Source of the DNA: an uncultured bacterium
GTDB lineage: Bacteria; Cyanobacteriota; Vampirovibrionia; Gastranaerophilales; Gastranaerophilaceae
Direction of reading: 5' to 3'
Length of the DNA: 51,649 bases
Assembly (NCBI GenBank): GCA_902767275.1
Contig: CACXGY010000016.1
Span: 1-51,649, forward strand
The position numbers were made by a program, and so were the translations under genes. Every line of letters begins with the position of its first letter. Position 1 is the first letter of the stretch. Below the pieces are notes generated by a model. That model worked only from the letters and a program-made list of their open reading frames with translations, searched no databases and was not told the origin of the DNA. Positions 26,348 through 35,377 of this stretch are shown piece after piece.

Positions 26348-27430
26348 ATGAAAATAAAAAATTTACACCTTAATAATTTTAGGAATTGTCATGATTTATT
26401 TTTAGATTTGGATTATGACAAAATTATAATTATTGGTAAAAATGCTCAGGGTAAAACTAATATATTGGAGAGTGTTTATTTTTTGTCATCTTTAAAATCT
26501 CCAAGGACATCAAATATAAAAGATTATGTAAAATTTGGCGAAAACGGATTCAATATTGAATGTAAATTAATAAAGTCGGATACAACTGTTGATTTGGAAG
26601 TTAATTATGAACTAAACAAGACTAAATCTGTAAAGTTAAACGGATTAAAAACAACTCCTAAAAATTACAAATCAGCAATGACAACTGTTCTATTTTCGAC
26701 ACAAGATTTGCTTCTTTTGAGAGGTACACCTCAAGATAGAAGGGATTGGCTTGATAGTGCTATTTCTCAGATTTATCCGACTCATGATGAAAGATTATCA
26801 AAATATAACAAAATTAGGATACAAAAAAACAATTTATTAAAAGAACAAGAAATAAATGAGTCATTATTAGATGTTTTTAATGAACAGTTAGTAATAACCG
26901 GTTCTAACATTATATATACAAGACAAAAATTTTTATCTGAAATAAGAAAGCATGCTTTGAATAAATATTCAGAAATATCTGATAATGAAACTTTTTCTTT
27001 CGAATACAGTTTCCGATACAGCGATATAGAAGAAATCTCCGAAAATTTATCAAAAGAATTAGAAGAACGAAAAACAGAAGAAAAGGCAAGGCATCAGGCA
27101 TGTGTTGGTCCTCACAGAGATGATATATATTTCTTTATAGATGGGCAAGACGCTACTAAATTTTCATCTCAAGGACAACAAAGAACGATAGTTCTTGCAT
27201 TGAAACTTGCAGAAATAGAGATGATATCAGATAAGTACGGATATAGTCCGATTCTTTTATTGGATGATGTGTTAGCCGAGTTAGATGATTTAAGACAAAA
27301 TTATTTGTTAAAATCTATATCATCTGATACGCAGACTATAATAACATCTGTGGATACCCTTTTATTCGAAGAAGATTTCTTAAGAAATGTAAAGATATAT
27401 AATGTATCAAATGGCGAAATCATTGATTGA
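26348..27430 (+). CDS. recF: DNA replication and repair protein RecF
   Basis: 360 aa, standard length. SMC-like ATPase: Walker A GKNAQGKTNI at residues 30-39, RecF block LLRGTPQDRRDWLD, signature FSSQGQQRTIVLALKLAE and Walker B ILLLDDVLAELD. RecF loads RecA at gaps with RecO and RecR. It has a promoter of its own after dnaE. The dnaA-dnaN-recF context common in other phyla is not seen here. Confidence 0.95.
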   Translation: MKIKNLHLNNFRNCHDLFLDLDYDKIIIIGKNAQGKTNILESVYFLSSLKSPRTSNIKDYVKFGENGFNIECKLIKSDTTVDLEVNYELNKTKSVKLNGLKTTPKNYKSAMTTVLFSTQDLLLLRGTPQDRRDWLDSAISQIYPTHDERLSKYNKIRIQKNNLLKEQEINESLLDVFNEQLVITGSNIIYTRQKFLSEIRKHALNKYSEISDNETFSFEYSFRYSDIEEISENLSKELEERKTEEKARHQACVGPHRDDIYFFIDGQDATKFSSQGQQRTIVLALKLAEIEMISDKYGYSPILLLDDVLAELDDLRQNYLLKSISSDTQTIITSVDTLLFEEDFLRNVKIYNVSNGEIID

Positions 27431-27529
27431 TAGTGAATTATAGCGTAGAAAAAAGGATTTATATTACAATTGCCCTACAGGATATCTTATGTTAAGATTA
27501 TTATAATAACATTAGTTTGGGGATGAGAG

Positions 27530-29458
27530 TTGTTGAACTCAGTTGATATAGTAAGAAAAAGTTTAATATTTGTGTGCATATTTTTTGCACTTGCCGGAAT
27601 TGCGGGAGCGGATACAATAATAAATGGTAAGCCGTCGAATTTTGGTTTACCGGAGATTCCTGACGAAAATTCTACTATTAATTCTGTACAAACTAATCCG
27701 GATTATCAGGTTATAAAAGATATAGAAATATATGGTACTAATGTTATTAAGCCATCTATGGTTTTAAGTAAGATGGAAGTTAAAAAAGGTGATGTTTTTA
27801 ATGCCGATTTAGTTCAACGAGATTTGAGAAGCATTTACCAAATGGGATTCTTTACTGAGCGAATGAAAGCAATTCCTGTTGAAAACCCCGACAAATCAAT
27901 TACGCTTAAAATATTATTGGAAGAAAACATTCCTGTAAAAGATATTACTATTGACGGGAATACAGTTATTGCGACCGAAGAATTGATGCCTTTGGTCACA
28001 CCGTTAATCGGAAAACCTCAAAACATTGAAGAAGTTAATCTTGCTATACAAAAAATTAATGAATTATATGCATCAAAAGGTTACATTCTGGCAAGAGTCG
28101 ACACAATTTATGATGATCCTGACGGTACAATAAATATAGGGTTAAAAGAAGGTATAATTAACAAAATTCTTATTTCAGGAAATCAAAAAACAAAAGAATA
28201 CGTTATTACCCGTAATATTTTAACAGAGCCGGGCATGGTTTATAATGAAAATCAAATAAAAGAGGATTTAGTCAGATTATATTCTACTCAGGCATTCAAA
28301 GATGTTAACAGAAGTATAGATGCTTGTCCTGACGATCCGGACAAGTATGATATTACAATTGTTATTAATGAACAAAGAACCGCATCAATTTCTTTAGGTG
28401 GTGGTTTGGATTCAAGTACAGGTGTGTTCGGTTCTTTAGGTATTAGTGATAACAACTTTAGAGGTTTAAATCAAAGAGTATCTCTTAGTGGTTTGGTAGG
28501 TTCAGGTGTCATCATGAGTGATACAACAGTTAAAAATCACATGAATTTCCAAGCAGAATTGAGTTTCTTTCAACCATATTTCTTAAATGCTGATACATCC
28601 TTGATGAGTAAAATATTCTTTAGAGATTTTGGGAGTTATAATGTTCCTCTTGCCGTTGAAGACAGAATCGGTGTAGAAGCAACCTTGTCACACAAAGTAA
28701 AGTCAAATCCAAATTTGATGACAACATTCTCTGTAGGTGTTGAAAACATTGATGTCAGAGAAGGCGACAAAGATAGAATTATAGGGATGTATCGTGCAAA
28801 ACATGTCGACATCTCAGAACGTGCAAAACAACTTGAAGACGGTTTGTTCCTTACATTGAGTCCGGGTTTAAGATATGATACAAGAGATTCTGCTTTGAAT
28901 CCGAGAAACGGTGTTCTCGCAACAGCAAGATTCGATCAGGCATTTGCTCTTGATGGGTTTAAAAAGACAAACGGAAAACTCACAGGTATGATTAAGAGAT
29001 TCTTCCCTATTGCAAGCAAGTCTTCTTTATCACTTACTGCTAAGGCAGGAGGGAAAATATACGGAGATAACATGCCGGAGGTTATGGCATACAGATTGGG
29101 TGGCCCATATACTATCAGAGGTTATAAAATCAATGGTGTCGGTACAGGTGATGCATTTGCAATGGGTTCTATCGAATTGGCAACTCCTGTATTATTCTTA
29201 GATAGATTGAAAGTGAATTTCTTCCAGAATTTGCGTTTGACTTTCTTTGTTGATGCGGGTAAAGTATTTGGTGGATACTTGTCCGACAAATTGTATGACA
29301 GACCAATGGAAGCGATTACTGCAGGTATTGGTTTGAAATTATATATACCGGGGGTAGGACCTTTGTCTGTTGATTACGGTATTCCGCTTACCAGATGTGG
29401 TTCATACGGTAATAAACACGGTTACTTTACATTCGGTGTAGGGGATATGATGTATTAA
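27530..29458 (+). CDS. bamA: outer-membrane protein assembly factor BamA / Omp85
   Basis: 642 aa. Signal peptide (SLIFVCIFFALAGIAGA). Three POTRA domains follow: about 60-135 (IKDIEIYGTNVIKPSMVL), about 136-210 (VKDITIDGNTVIATEELM) and about 211-286 (INKILISGNQKTKEYVIT). A 16-strand barrel runs to the C-terminus. The loop-6 motif is present as GGPYTIRGYKING, and the protein ends in an aromatic residue (Tyr), as barrel proteins do. Three POTRAs rather than five is the cyanobacterial Omp85 pattern. It folds and inserts outer-membrane barrels. Start is TTG (27530 or 27533) after GGGGATGAG; no in-frame ATG is available at the right place. TATAAT lies about 25 nt upstream. It is followed by the Skp-like gene. 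Confidence 0.95.
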   Translation: MLNSVDIVRKSLIFVCIFFALAGIAGADTIINGKPSNFGLPEIPDENSTINSVQTNPDYQVIKDIEIYGTNVIKPSMVLSKMEVKKGDVFNADLVQRDLRSIYQMGFFTERMKAIPVENPDKSITLKILLEENIPVKDITIDGNTVIATEELMPLVTPLIGKPQNIEEVNLAIQKINELYASKGYILARVDTIYDDPDGTINIGLKEGIINKILISGNQKTKEYVITRNILTEPGMVYNENQIKEDLVRLYSTQAFKDVNRSIDACPDDPDKYDITIVINEQRTASISLGGGLDSSTGVFGSLGISDNNFRGLNQRVSLSGLVGSGVIMSDTTVKNHMNFQAELSFFQPYFLNADTSLMSKIFFRDFGSYNVPLAVEDRIGVEATLSHKVKSNPNLMTTFSVGVENIDVREGDKDRIIGMYRAKHVDISERAKQLEDGLFLTLSPGLRYDTRDSALNPRNGVLATARFDQAFALDGFKKTNGKLTGMIKRFFPIASKSSLSLTAKAGGKIYGDNMPEVMAYRLGGPYTIRGYKINGVGTGDAFAMGSIELATPVLFLDRLKVNFFQNLRLTFFVDAGKVFGGYLSDKLYDRPMEAITAGIGLKLYIPGVGPLSVDYGIPLTRCGSYGNKHGYFTFGVGDMMY

Positions 29459-29499
29459 TTGTAGTGTATAGTGGATAAAATTTAAAGGAGAAATTTATA

Positions 29500-29949
29500 A
29501 TGAAAAAAGTAAAAGTTGCTATATTAACTATGTTGTTAACTGTTATGTGTAGTGGAGTTTCATTTGCAGGCGGGATAGGTTATATTGATTATGAACGTGT
29601 TTTGGAAAGTTTCCCTTATGCTATTAATGCAAGAAAAAGTTTAGATTCTAAAGCAATGGCAATTAAACAGTATATGTTTGATAAAGAAAAAGAATATGAA
29701 AATATTCAATCTCCGGTTCAAAAACAAAATTTCCAAGATAAAGTTGCTGCTGAATTAAAAGCAAAACAAACAGATTTTATGCGTGAACAAGCAAGAGTTG
29801 AACAAGAAACTTATAACAAAGTAAGAGGGGTTGCAAATTCAATTATGGTTGAACAAAAACTCGATGCTATTATCAGCGACAAGGCTGTATTCTGCGGGGG
29901 CGTTGATGTTACAAAAACTCTTATTGACAGACTTAAAACTGTAAAATAG
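29500..29949 (+). CDS. Skp/OmpH-family periplasmic chaperone
   Basis: 149 aa. Signal peptide MKKVKVAILTMLLTVMCSGV with cleavage after SFA. The mature part opens GIGYIDYERVLESFPYA, like OmpH IGVVDxxKVLxxxP, then a helical hairpin (AMAIKQYMFDKEKEYENIQS, KVAAELKAKQTDFMREQARV). It ends with the usual KLDAIISDKAVFCGGVDVT. Trimeric Skp-type chaperones hold unfolded outer-membrane proteins in the periplasm before BamA. The position directly after bamA fits. AAAGGAG precedes the ATG. Confidence 0.9.
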   Translation: MKKVKVAILTMLLTVMCSGVSFAGGIGYIDYERVLESFPYAINARKSLDSKAMAIKQYMFDKEKEYENIQSPVQKQNFQDKVAAELKAKQTDFMREQARVEQETYNKVRGVANSIMVEQKLDAIISDKAVFCGGVDVTKTLIDRLKTVK

Positions 29950-29959
29950 AATATATTAT

Positions 29960-29990
29960 AAGGTGAGGTTTTTTTAATCTCACCTTGTAT
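29960..29990 (+). terminator. terminator after the Skp-like gene
   Basis: AAGGTGAG (29960-29967) pairs with CTCACCTT (29979-29986), with an 11-nt T-rich loop, followed by GTATTT. Confidence 0.65.
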
Positions 29991-30042
29991 TTAAAACAAG
30001 TTATAAGAATACTACTATTTATTTTTTTTAGAAAGGGACACT

Positions 30043-31503
30043 ATGTTTAGCAGAAATTTAGAGTATGTTATAAAAGAAGTATCAACCGATGACAGACAAG
30101 CATTACAAGATTTGCTAAACGAAATGTCTAATGAAGGGTGGGATTTGTATACATTGCACGAAGTTGAAACTGATGAAGACTATGTATACAGTTGTATATT
30201 TATGAGAGAAAAACCTCTTAATGATGACAATGAGGTCTTTGATAAAGTTGTTAATATCAAAAATTTCAAAGCACAAATGGAAAAGATGCTTTCAAACAAT
30301 ATGACTCCTTATGAAACTTGTAAGGATATTATTTCAAAGATTCGTGCTCAAAAAGAAAGAGTTGCAAATATTAAATCTGAAATTGATAAGGTTGATTGGT
30401 CAGACAGAGGAAGGTTAAATGAACAAATGTCTGATGAATTACGCAGATTGGATGATTTGAAGCAAGATTTAGTAAAAGAGATTTCTCCAGGGGTTATGTA
30501 TTCAAGAATAGGAGAGGAAAAGTTTACGGTTAATTTAAGTGATGAATTACTTGAATTTGTGAGCCCTGACAATACTAATGATTTATTATCAGAAACAGTA
30601 AAATCTCGTCAAAAACTTACCGATGAATTAGGGTATGTTATCCCTCGTATGATATTTTGCGATGATGATACACTTTCACCGTATGAATTTAGTATAAAAG
30701 TTCATAATTTAGAAGTTTATAAATCAACTGCTGTTCCTGAACATATTGCATTTTTTAAAGATGAAATTAAATTAAAACGTAAGCCGTCAGGAACAATTGC
30801 TATCAAGGATGAAATTACGGGTAAAGAAATTTGGTGGATTGAATCAGAACAAGCAGAAGATTTTTGGGCTGATGGTTATACACCTGTTGAATTTATTGCA
30901 CGTGCTATTGAGTTTGTGTCTATTAAATATGTATCTGAACTATTGGATTATAGCGATATTAATAGATATGTTACTCTTGTCGAAAAAAGAAATCCTTTTG
31001 TAATAAATAATATTATTCCGGATTTTATTACGCTTGCAGAACTTAAATATATTTTAATAAATTTAATAAGAGAAAAAATTTCTATAAAAGATATTGATTA
31101 TATTTTTGAAAAGATTAATGATTTTTCTGATGAGATGTCAAAAGACGGATTGTTAGACAGAATAAGATTATCTCTCGCAAAACATATATCACAAAGGTTT
31201 GTGACCAAAGAGCCTTCTTATGTAATGGAATTTTCAGGCTCTACTTTAGATGATATGTTTAAATTGACTGAATCAGATGATGATACAATCATAAAAGTTG
31301 ATGGCAAAGTTGCAGAAAAAATTGCTAAACGAATTGAAAAAACAGCAAAAGAGAATAATTTGAATGAAATAATTCTCGTTGTTCCTATGGAAATTCGACA
31401 CATGACATTTGCTATATTCTCAGAATTTATAAACAATTTGACGGTTATTGCACATGAAGAATTATCATGTGATACAAATATTGATGTAATTGAAACAATA
31501 TAA
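30043..31503 (+). CDS. soluble FlhA cytosolic-domain protein with DUF4177-like N-terminus
   Basis: 486 aa, no signal peptide and no membrane helix. Residues 1-60 resemble DUF4177: LEYVIKEVSTDDRQALQDLL, then NEMSNEGWDLYTLHEVETD. A coiled coil follows (about 75-145). From about 150 to the end it reads like the cytosolic half of FlhA. The blocks are LTDELGYVIPRMIF, SPYEFSIKVHNLEVYKS, EIWWIESEQAEDFWADGYTP, VVEK-type linker NPFVINNIIPDFITLAELKY, ILINLIREKISIKDIDYIFE, and LVVPMEIRHMTFAIF before the end. These correspond in order to ELGFVVP, NEYRIKIKGVEVARG, the WI-GY-V block, VPDLLSLGEVQKVLQNLLRE-VSIRDL, and the final LLCSPQIRRY strand of FlhA. Canonical FlhA is about 690 aa with eight membrane helices; these are absent. 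FlhA-C is the docking platform for export chaperones and substrates. AAAGGGA precedes ATG 30043. The role here is unknown. Confidence 0.8.
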   Translation: MFSRNLEYVIKEVSTDDRQALQDLLNEMSNEGWDLYTLHEVETDEDYVYSCIFMREKPLNDDNEVFDKVVNIKNFKAQMEKMLSNNMTPYETCKDIISKIRAQKERVANIKSEIDKVDWSDRGRLNEQMSDELRRLDDLKQDLVKEISPGVMYSRIGEEKFTVNLSDELLEFVSPDNTNDLLSETVKSRQKLTDELGYVIPRMIFCDDDTLSPYEFSIKVHNLEVYKSTAVPEHIAFFKDEIKLKRKPSGTIAIKDEITGKEIWWIESEQAEDFWADGYTPVEFIARAIEFVSIKYVSELLDYSDINRYVTLVEKRNPFVINNIIPDFITLAELKYILINLIREKISIKDIDYIFEKINDFSDEMSKDGLLDRIRLSLAKHISQRFVTKEPSYVMEFSGSTLDDMFKLTESDDDTIIKVDGKVAEKIAKRIEKTAKENNLNEIILVVPMEIRHMTFAIFSEFINNLTVIAHEELSCDTNIDVIETI

Positions 31504-31505
31504 TC

Positions 31506-32351
31506 TTAAACCTGATTAGGTTTACCTGTCATATTTCCAAAGTTGCTGTGGTTTTTCTTCATTTCCGCTTGAAGTTTTTCTTTGTCGATTGAACTTATTG
31601 TATCAAAAAATGTAGGAGTTCCTACTGTTTGTGATATTTTAAAATGAATTACATTTGCTCTATTTAGATAATCCGAAAGCATATCATATCGTTCATCTGC
31701 TTCTCCATACGGAACTTGGGTTGTTACAATTTCATCAACATTTTTATTTAATGTTTCTAATTTATATAACGCAGTTTTTATGGTTTTGCCGGAATTAAAT
31801 TTTTTTGATATTTTGGGGAGTACTTTTTCTGACATAAAAGAAACACATCTATTTATTGCATTGTTTAATATAGTGGGTTTAATTTTTAAAATAGAAGTAA
31901 TTTCACCGGATAATTTTGTTGATACATCTGATTGTTGGTAATTTTCATTTAAAGTTTTCAGTTGTGATTCAAGCGAGCGGCGACGCATAATTAATATATC
32001 TGCTTTTTGAAAATCATTTATTGATTTTGCACTTTCAATTTCTTTGTTTAAATTTTTAATACCTTCTTCAAGCCTGTTAATTTTATATTCTGTTTTAAAG
32101 ACTTCATCGTCAATGTTTTGATATGCTTCATTTTCAAGTAATGTTGAATCAAGAGCATTTAATCTGGAATGCGAAAGTTGCCGGTTTTGTGTTTCAGTGT
32201 CAAAAAGAGCAAGAGTTTCTTCCTCAAGTGTATTTGGGCTTTCTTGAGGATTATAATATATAGGATTACTATTCCCTGCGTTTGAATGTGAAATTTGGTG
32301 TTCGGCAGGGTTGTACCTATGTATATTCATATTATAAAAATTATTAGCCAT
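31506..32351 (-). CDS. hypothetical coiled-coil protein
   Basis: 281 aa. Polar Asn/His-rich N-terminus (MNIHRYNPAEHQISHSNAGN). A coiled coil at about 85-145 follows (EYKINRLEEGIKNLNKEIES, RRRSLESQLKTLNENYQQ), then a helical domain with no membrane segment (SEKVLPKISKKFNSGKTIKT). Tail GNMTGKPNQV. It is convergent with the FlhA-like gene, with 2 nt between stops. Upstream, TATAAT overlaps a 16-bp palindrome, suggesting repression control. Family not recognised; the N-terminal style matches other lineage hypotheticals in this window. Confidence 0.7.
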   Translation of the reverse strand: MANNFYNMNIHRYNPAEHQISHSNAGNSNPIYYNPQESPNTLEEETLALFDTETQNRQLSHSRLNALDSTLLENEAYQNIDDEVFKTEYKINRLEEGIKNLNKEIESAKSINDFQKADILIMRRRSLESQLKTLNENYQQSDVSTKLSGEITSILKIKPTILNNAINRCVSFMSEKVLPKISKKFNSGKTIKTALYKLETLNKNVDEIVTTQVPYGEADERYDMLSDYLNRANVIHFKISQTVGTPTFFDTISSIDKEKLQAEMKKNHSNFGNMTGKPNQV

Positions 32352-32363
32352 TTTCTGTATTTG

Positions 32364-32379
32364 AATGTAGTACTACATT
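32364..32379. promoter_or_regulatory. 16-bp palindrome at the promoter, candidate operator
   Basis: AATGTAGTACTACATT is a perfect 16-bp palindrome. TATAAT on the minus strand (32377-32382) overlaps its edge, so the palindrome covers the expected transcription start of the 281-aa protein gene. This is a classic repressor-site layout. Confidence 0.5.
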
Positions 32380-32570
32380 ATATTAATACCATTATTCAGT
32401 TTGCATTTAAACAATAATAAATAAAATATCGTCAATTAAGAGGATATCTTGCTTTTTTTTGAAAATAGGAGTAAAATAACCCATACTATAATACAAAGTT
32501 AAGAGTTCAACCTTGTAGTGGATTAAAAATTTTTATTCTGTGTTTAAATTATTGTAAGATAGGAAATATT

Positions 32571-32957
32571 ATGACTGATTATAAATACCTGATGGATAAA
32601 GCAAAAGAAGTATCAGCGAATGCTTATACACCATATTCTAAATTTAATGTCGGAGCGTGTGTGCTGGCTGATAGTGGTAATATATATACCGGATGTAATT
32701 TTGAAAATGCAAGTTACGGATTATCTATTTGTGCAGAGAGAAATGCAATAGGCACAGCAATAGCAAATGGTGAAAAGAAGATAAAAGCAGTTGCTATATA
32801 TTCTCCTAATATGGAAAATTGTTCTCCATGCGGGGCGTGTAGACAGGTTATATATGAATTTAAGTCAGATGAAGGAGTTGTTGTCCTCACTGAATTAAAC
32901 GGGGAAATTATCAGTCATAGTATTGACGATTTACTTCCCGGAGGTTTTTCTTTATAA
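32571..32957 (+). CDS. cdd: cytidine deaminase
   Basis: 128 aa, normal for the tetrameric enzyme. Zinc ligand C54 and proton shuttle E56 in SICAERNAIG; C87 and C90 in CSPCGACRQV. N43-F-E45 (GCNFENASYG) binds the nucleoside. It deaminates cytidine and deoxycytidine to uridine and deoxyuridine for pyrimidine salvage. The next gene starts on the base after its stop, so this opens the operon cdd - mini zinc-ribbon - HD phosphodiesterase - ybeY - dgkA. Confidence 0.96.
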   Translation: MTDYKYLMDKAKEVSANAYTPYSKFNVGACVLADSGNIYTGCNFENASYGLSICAERNAIGTAIANGEKKIKAVAIYSPNMENCSPCGACRQVIYEFKSDEGVVVLTELNGEIISHSIDDLLPGGFSL

Positions 32958-33167
32958 ATGTATATTTTCGAGTGTATTTGGAAATGGTTATTTCCTAAAA
33001 AACTTAATTCAGAATATGATTATAACCCTTTAAATCAAGAAGATTTTGATAATGATGATGATTGTGAGCACGAGTTTATGCCTGTTGACAGTACCGGAGA
33101 AACCCTTGCTTGTATTAAGTGCGGATTTATAGTACAACGTAAAGGTAACAAATTAATAGAGGACTGA
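32958..33167 (+). CDS. small zinc-ribbon-like protein
   Basis: 69 aa. An N-terminal hydrophobic/aromatic segment (MYIFECIWKWLFPKKL) and an acidic stretch (NQEDFDNDDD) precede a likely metal site: CEHEF, then 16 residues on CIKCGFI. This makes a C-x-H / C-x-x-C knuckle, as in small zinc ribbons. Its start directly abuts the cdd stop, and the next gene begins 4 nt after its own stop, so it is firmly inside the operon. No family is recognised. Confidence 0.7.
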   Translation: MYIFECIWKWLFPKKLNSEYDYNPLNQEDFDNDDDCEHEFMPVDSTGETLACIKCGFIVQRKGNKLIED

Positions 33168-33171
33168 TATT

Positions 33172-35355
33172 ATGGTTCAATCGTTTGATGATATATTAGA
33201 GAGAATTAAAACACATAAAGTCACTGACTTAGTGTTATTTATATGCTTTTGTTTAATAATGACAATAGTTGTGTCATCTCAAAATTTCTTTTTTCAAAGA
33301 ATTATAGAGAATGGTATAAGTAAAAAAGATATAGTTGCTCAAAAAACAATAACTGTCATTGATACAAAACGAACAGATCAGCATAGACAACAAGTTATAC
33401 AAAATATTGAACCGATTCTTATACCTGCAGAAGATGAATTTATCAAAGTTAATTTGGATACCCTTCAAACATCTATTCAACAAATAAGACAAAAAGATAC
33501 AACAGATGCTGCAAAAAAAGATGAACTCTCTTTATTATTTGATATATCGTCTAAAGAAAGAAAAGATTATCTTGCAAATTATTTATTAATAACAAATAAT
33601 CAAAACTTGCAGAAAATATTTGATAAGGCAAAAATAACTCTGGTAAAAGTTTTGAATGTAGGTATTACCGAGAGTAGTTATGAAGACGGGAAATTAGATA
33701 AAATAATCCAACGTAATATACCTGCGAATACTCCAAGAAATCAAATCACGGTAATAACTGCATTATTAAAAGAAATTATTACTCCTAATTTAGTAGTTGA
33801 TGATTTAGCAACAGAAATAGCAAAAAAGAATGCACAAAACTCTGTAAAACCTTATGAAGTAGTTTTTCATAAAGGAGATAAGATTGTATTTGAAGGAGAA
33901 CCTGTTACAAAATTAAAAAAAGATGCTCTCAGAGAAGCAGGATATAATGTTCTGGAACTTAATTTCTGGGGTATTTTAGGAATATTTATACTTGTTGTAT
34001 TTTCAACGTTTATATTTTTACAATACGAGAAAAATTTCGAAAAAGTTTTTTATGAATCACACCATTTGACTATAGCAGGGTTTATGGCATTGTTTATAGC
34101 AATAATAGCAACGGTTATACCTACGGGATTTTCTCCTTATATATTACCGTTTCCTGCATTTATAATTATTCTTTCAATTTTTACGAATGCAAGGATTGCA
34201 TTATTTGCTGCGACTTTGGAACTCGCTATTCTTACGGTCGGACTACATTATGGAATAGAGTTTGTGGCTTCATTCCTTTTGATAAATACTGTTTCTATGA
34301 TAGCAATATCAAAAATAAAGTTTTCAAGAAGATTTGACCTTATAATTACCGGATTAAAAATATCTTTAGCCGGAGTTTTAATCGTATCTTGTGTATATTT
34401 GCTTGAAAAATTCTTAATAGATATAGATAATTTTTTGATATTTCGTGATTTACTGATGATATTCATAAACGGTATATTGAGCGGTGTGCTTGCTTTAGGA
34501 ACACTGCCAATATTAGAAAGCACCTTTGGAATTATTACTCCTTATGGTTTGGCAGAACTTGCGGATCATAATCAACCGTTATTAAAACGTTTGCAGTTTG
34601 AGGCACCGGGAACATATCATCACAGTTTAATGGTTTCAAACCTTGCAGAGGCTGCTGCCGAGGCAATAGGTGCGAATCCTATACTTGCACGTGTCGGTTC
34701 TTTTTATCACGATATCGGAAAATTAAAAAGACCATTATTCTTTGTTGAAAATCAATCTTATTTCGGTATAGAAAATCCTCATACAAAACTTAATCCAAGG
34801 TTGAGTAAAATGGTTATTACCGCCCATCCGAAAGACGGTGTTGAACTTGCAAAGGAATACCATTTGCCGTCAATTATTCATTCATTTATTCTTCAACACC
34901 ACGGCGAAGGATTGGCAAGTTATTTCTATAATCAGGCTATCGCTGAAGAAGGAATTGAAAATGTAAAAGAAGAACAATTTAGATATACAGGTCCTAAACC
35001 TAACATGAAGGAAACCGCTATTTTGATGATTGCTGACGCTGTTGAATCTGCTGTCAGATCCTTAAAAACTCCTTCTAATGAAGAAATAGAAGAAATTATT
35101 GATAAAATCATTAAAGAAAGATTAAACGATGGTCAATTTTCTGATTGTCCGCTTACACTTAAAGATTTAAAAGTTATTGCTACTACTTTTAACAGAATCT
35201 TACGAGGAATGCAGCATAACAGAATTAAATATCATCAAGCAATAGTTAATCAACTTGATAACACAAAATCATCTTCTTCCGCAATGGATAGTGATTTCGA
35301 AGCGAAAATTAAACAATTGGAGCAGGCAAAAGAAAACGAAAAAGATCAGGGTTAA
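33172..35355 (+). CDS. 7TM-HD phosphohydrolase, PgpH family (cyclic di-AMP phosphodiesterase type)
   Basis: 727 aa. One N-terminal helix (VLFICFCLIMTIVVSSQNFF), then a long extracytoplasmic domain with IENGISKKDIVAQKTITVID and PYEVVFHKGDKIVFEGEPVT. Seven membrane helices follow at about 265-470, then a cytoplasmic HD domain: EAPGTYHHSLMVSNLAEAAA, GSFYHDIGKLKRPLFF and ILQHHGEGL. Order and motifs match PgpH (7TMR-HDED plus HD). Known PgpH enzymes hydrolyse cyclic di-AMP, so this is probably second-messenger turnover at the inner membrane. No diadenylate cyclase is in the window. The pgpH-ybeY-dgkA order is the same as in many Gram-positives. Confidence 0.9.
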   Translation: MVQSFDDILERIKTHKVTDLVLFICFCLIMTIVVSSQNFFFQRIIENGISKKDIVAQKTITVIDTKRTDQHRQQVIQNIEPILIPAEDEFIKVNLDTLQTSIQQIRQKDTTDAAKKDELSLLFDISSKERKDYLANYLLITNNQNLQKIFDKAKITLVKVLNVGITESSYEDGKLDKIIQRNIPANTPRNQITVITALLKEIITPNLVVDDLATEIAKKNAQNSVKPYEVVFHKGDKIVFEGEPVTKLKKDALREAGYNVLELNFWGILGIFILVVFSTFIFLQYEKNFEKVFYESHHLTIAGFMALFIAIIATVIPTGFSPYILPFPAFIIILSIFTNARIALFAATLELAILTVGLHYGIEFVASFLLINTVSMIAISKIKFSRRFDLIITGLKISLAGVLIVSCVYLLEKFLIDIDNFLIFRDLLMIFINGILSGVLALGTLPILESTFGIITPYGLAELADHNQPLLKRLQFEAPGTYHHSLMVSNLAEAAAEAIGANPILARVGSFYHDIGKLKRPLFFVENQSYFGIENPHTKLNPRLSKMVITAHPKDGVELAKEYHLPSIIHSFILQHHGEGLASYFYNQAIAEEGIENVKEEQFRYTGPKPNMKETAILMIADAVESAVRSLKTPSNEEIEEIIDKIIKERLNDGQFSDCPLTLKDLKVIATTFNRILRGMQHNRIKYHQAIVNQLDNTKSSSSAMDSDFEAKIKQLEQAKENEKDQG

Positions 35356-35377
35356 TTATGAATATTAAGGTTAAAAA

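Noticed and set aside
31507-31524. Hairpin TAAACCT-GATT-AGGTTTA between the FlhA-like gene and the convergent 281-aa gene, as a terminator
   Set aside because: No T-run follows on either strand and it lies within the coding end of the 281-aa protein.
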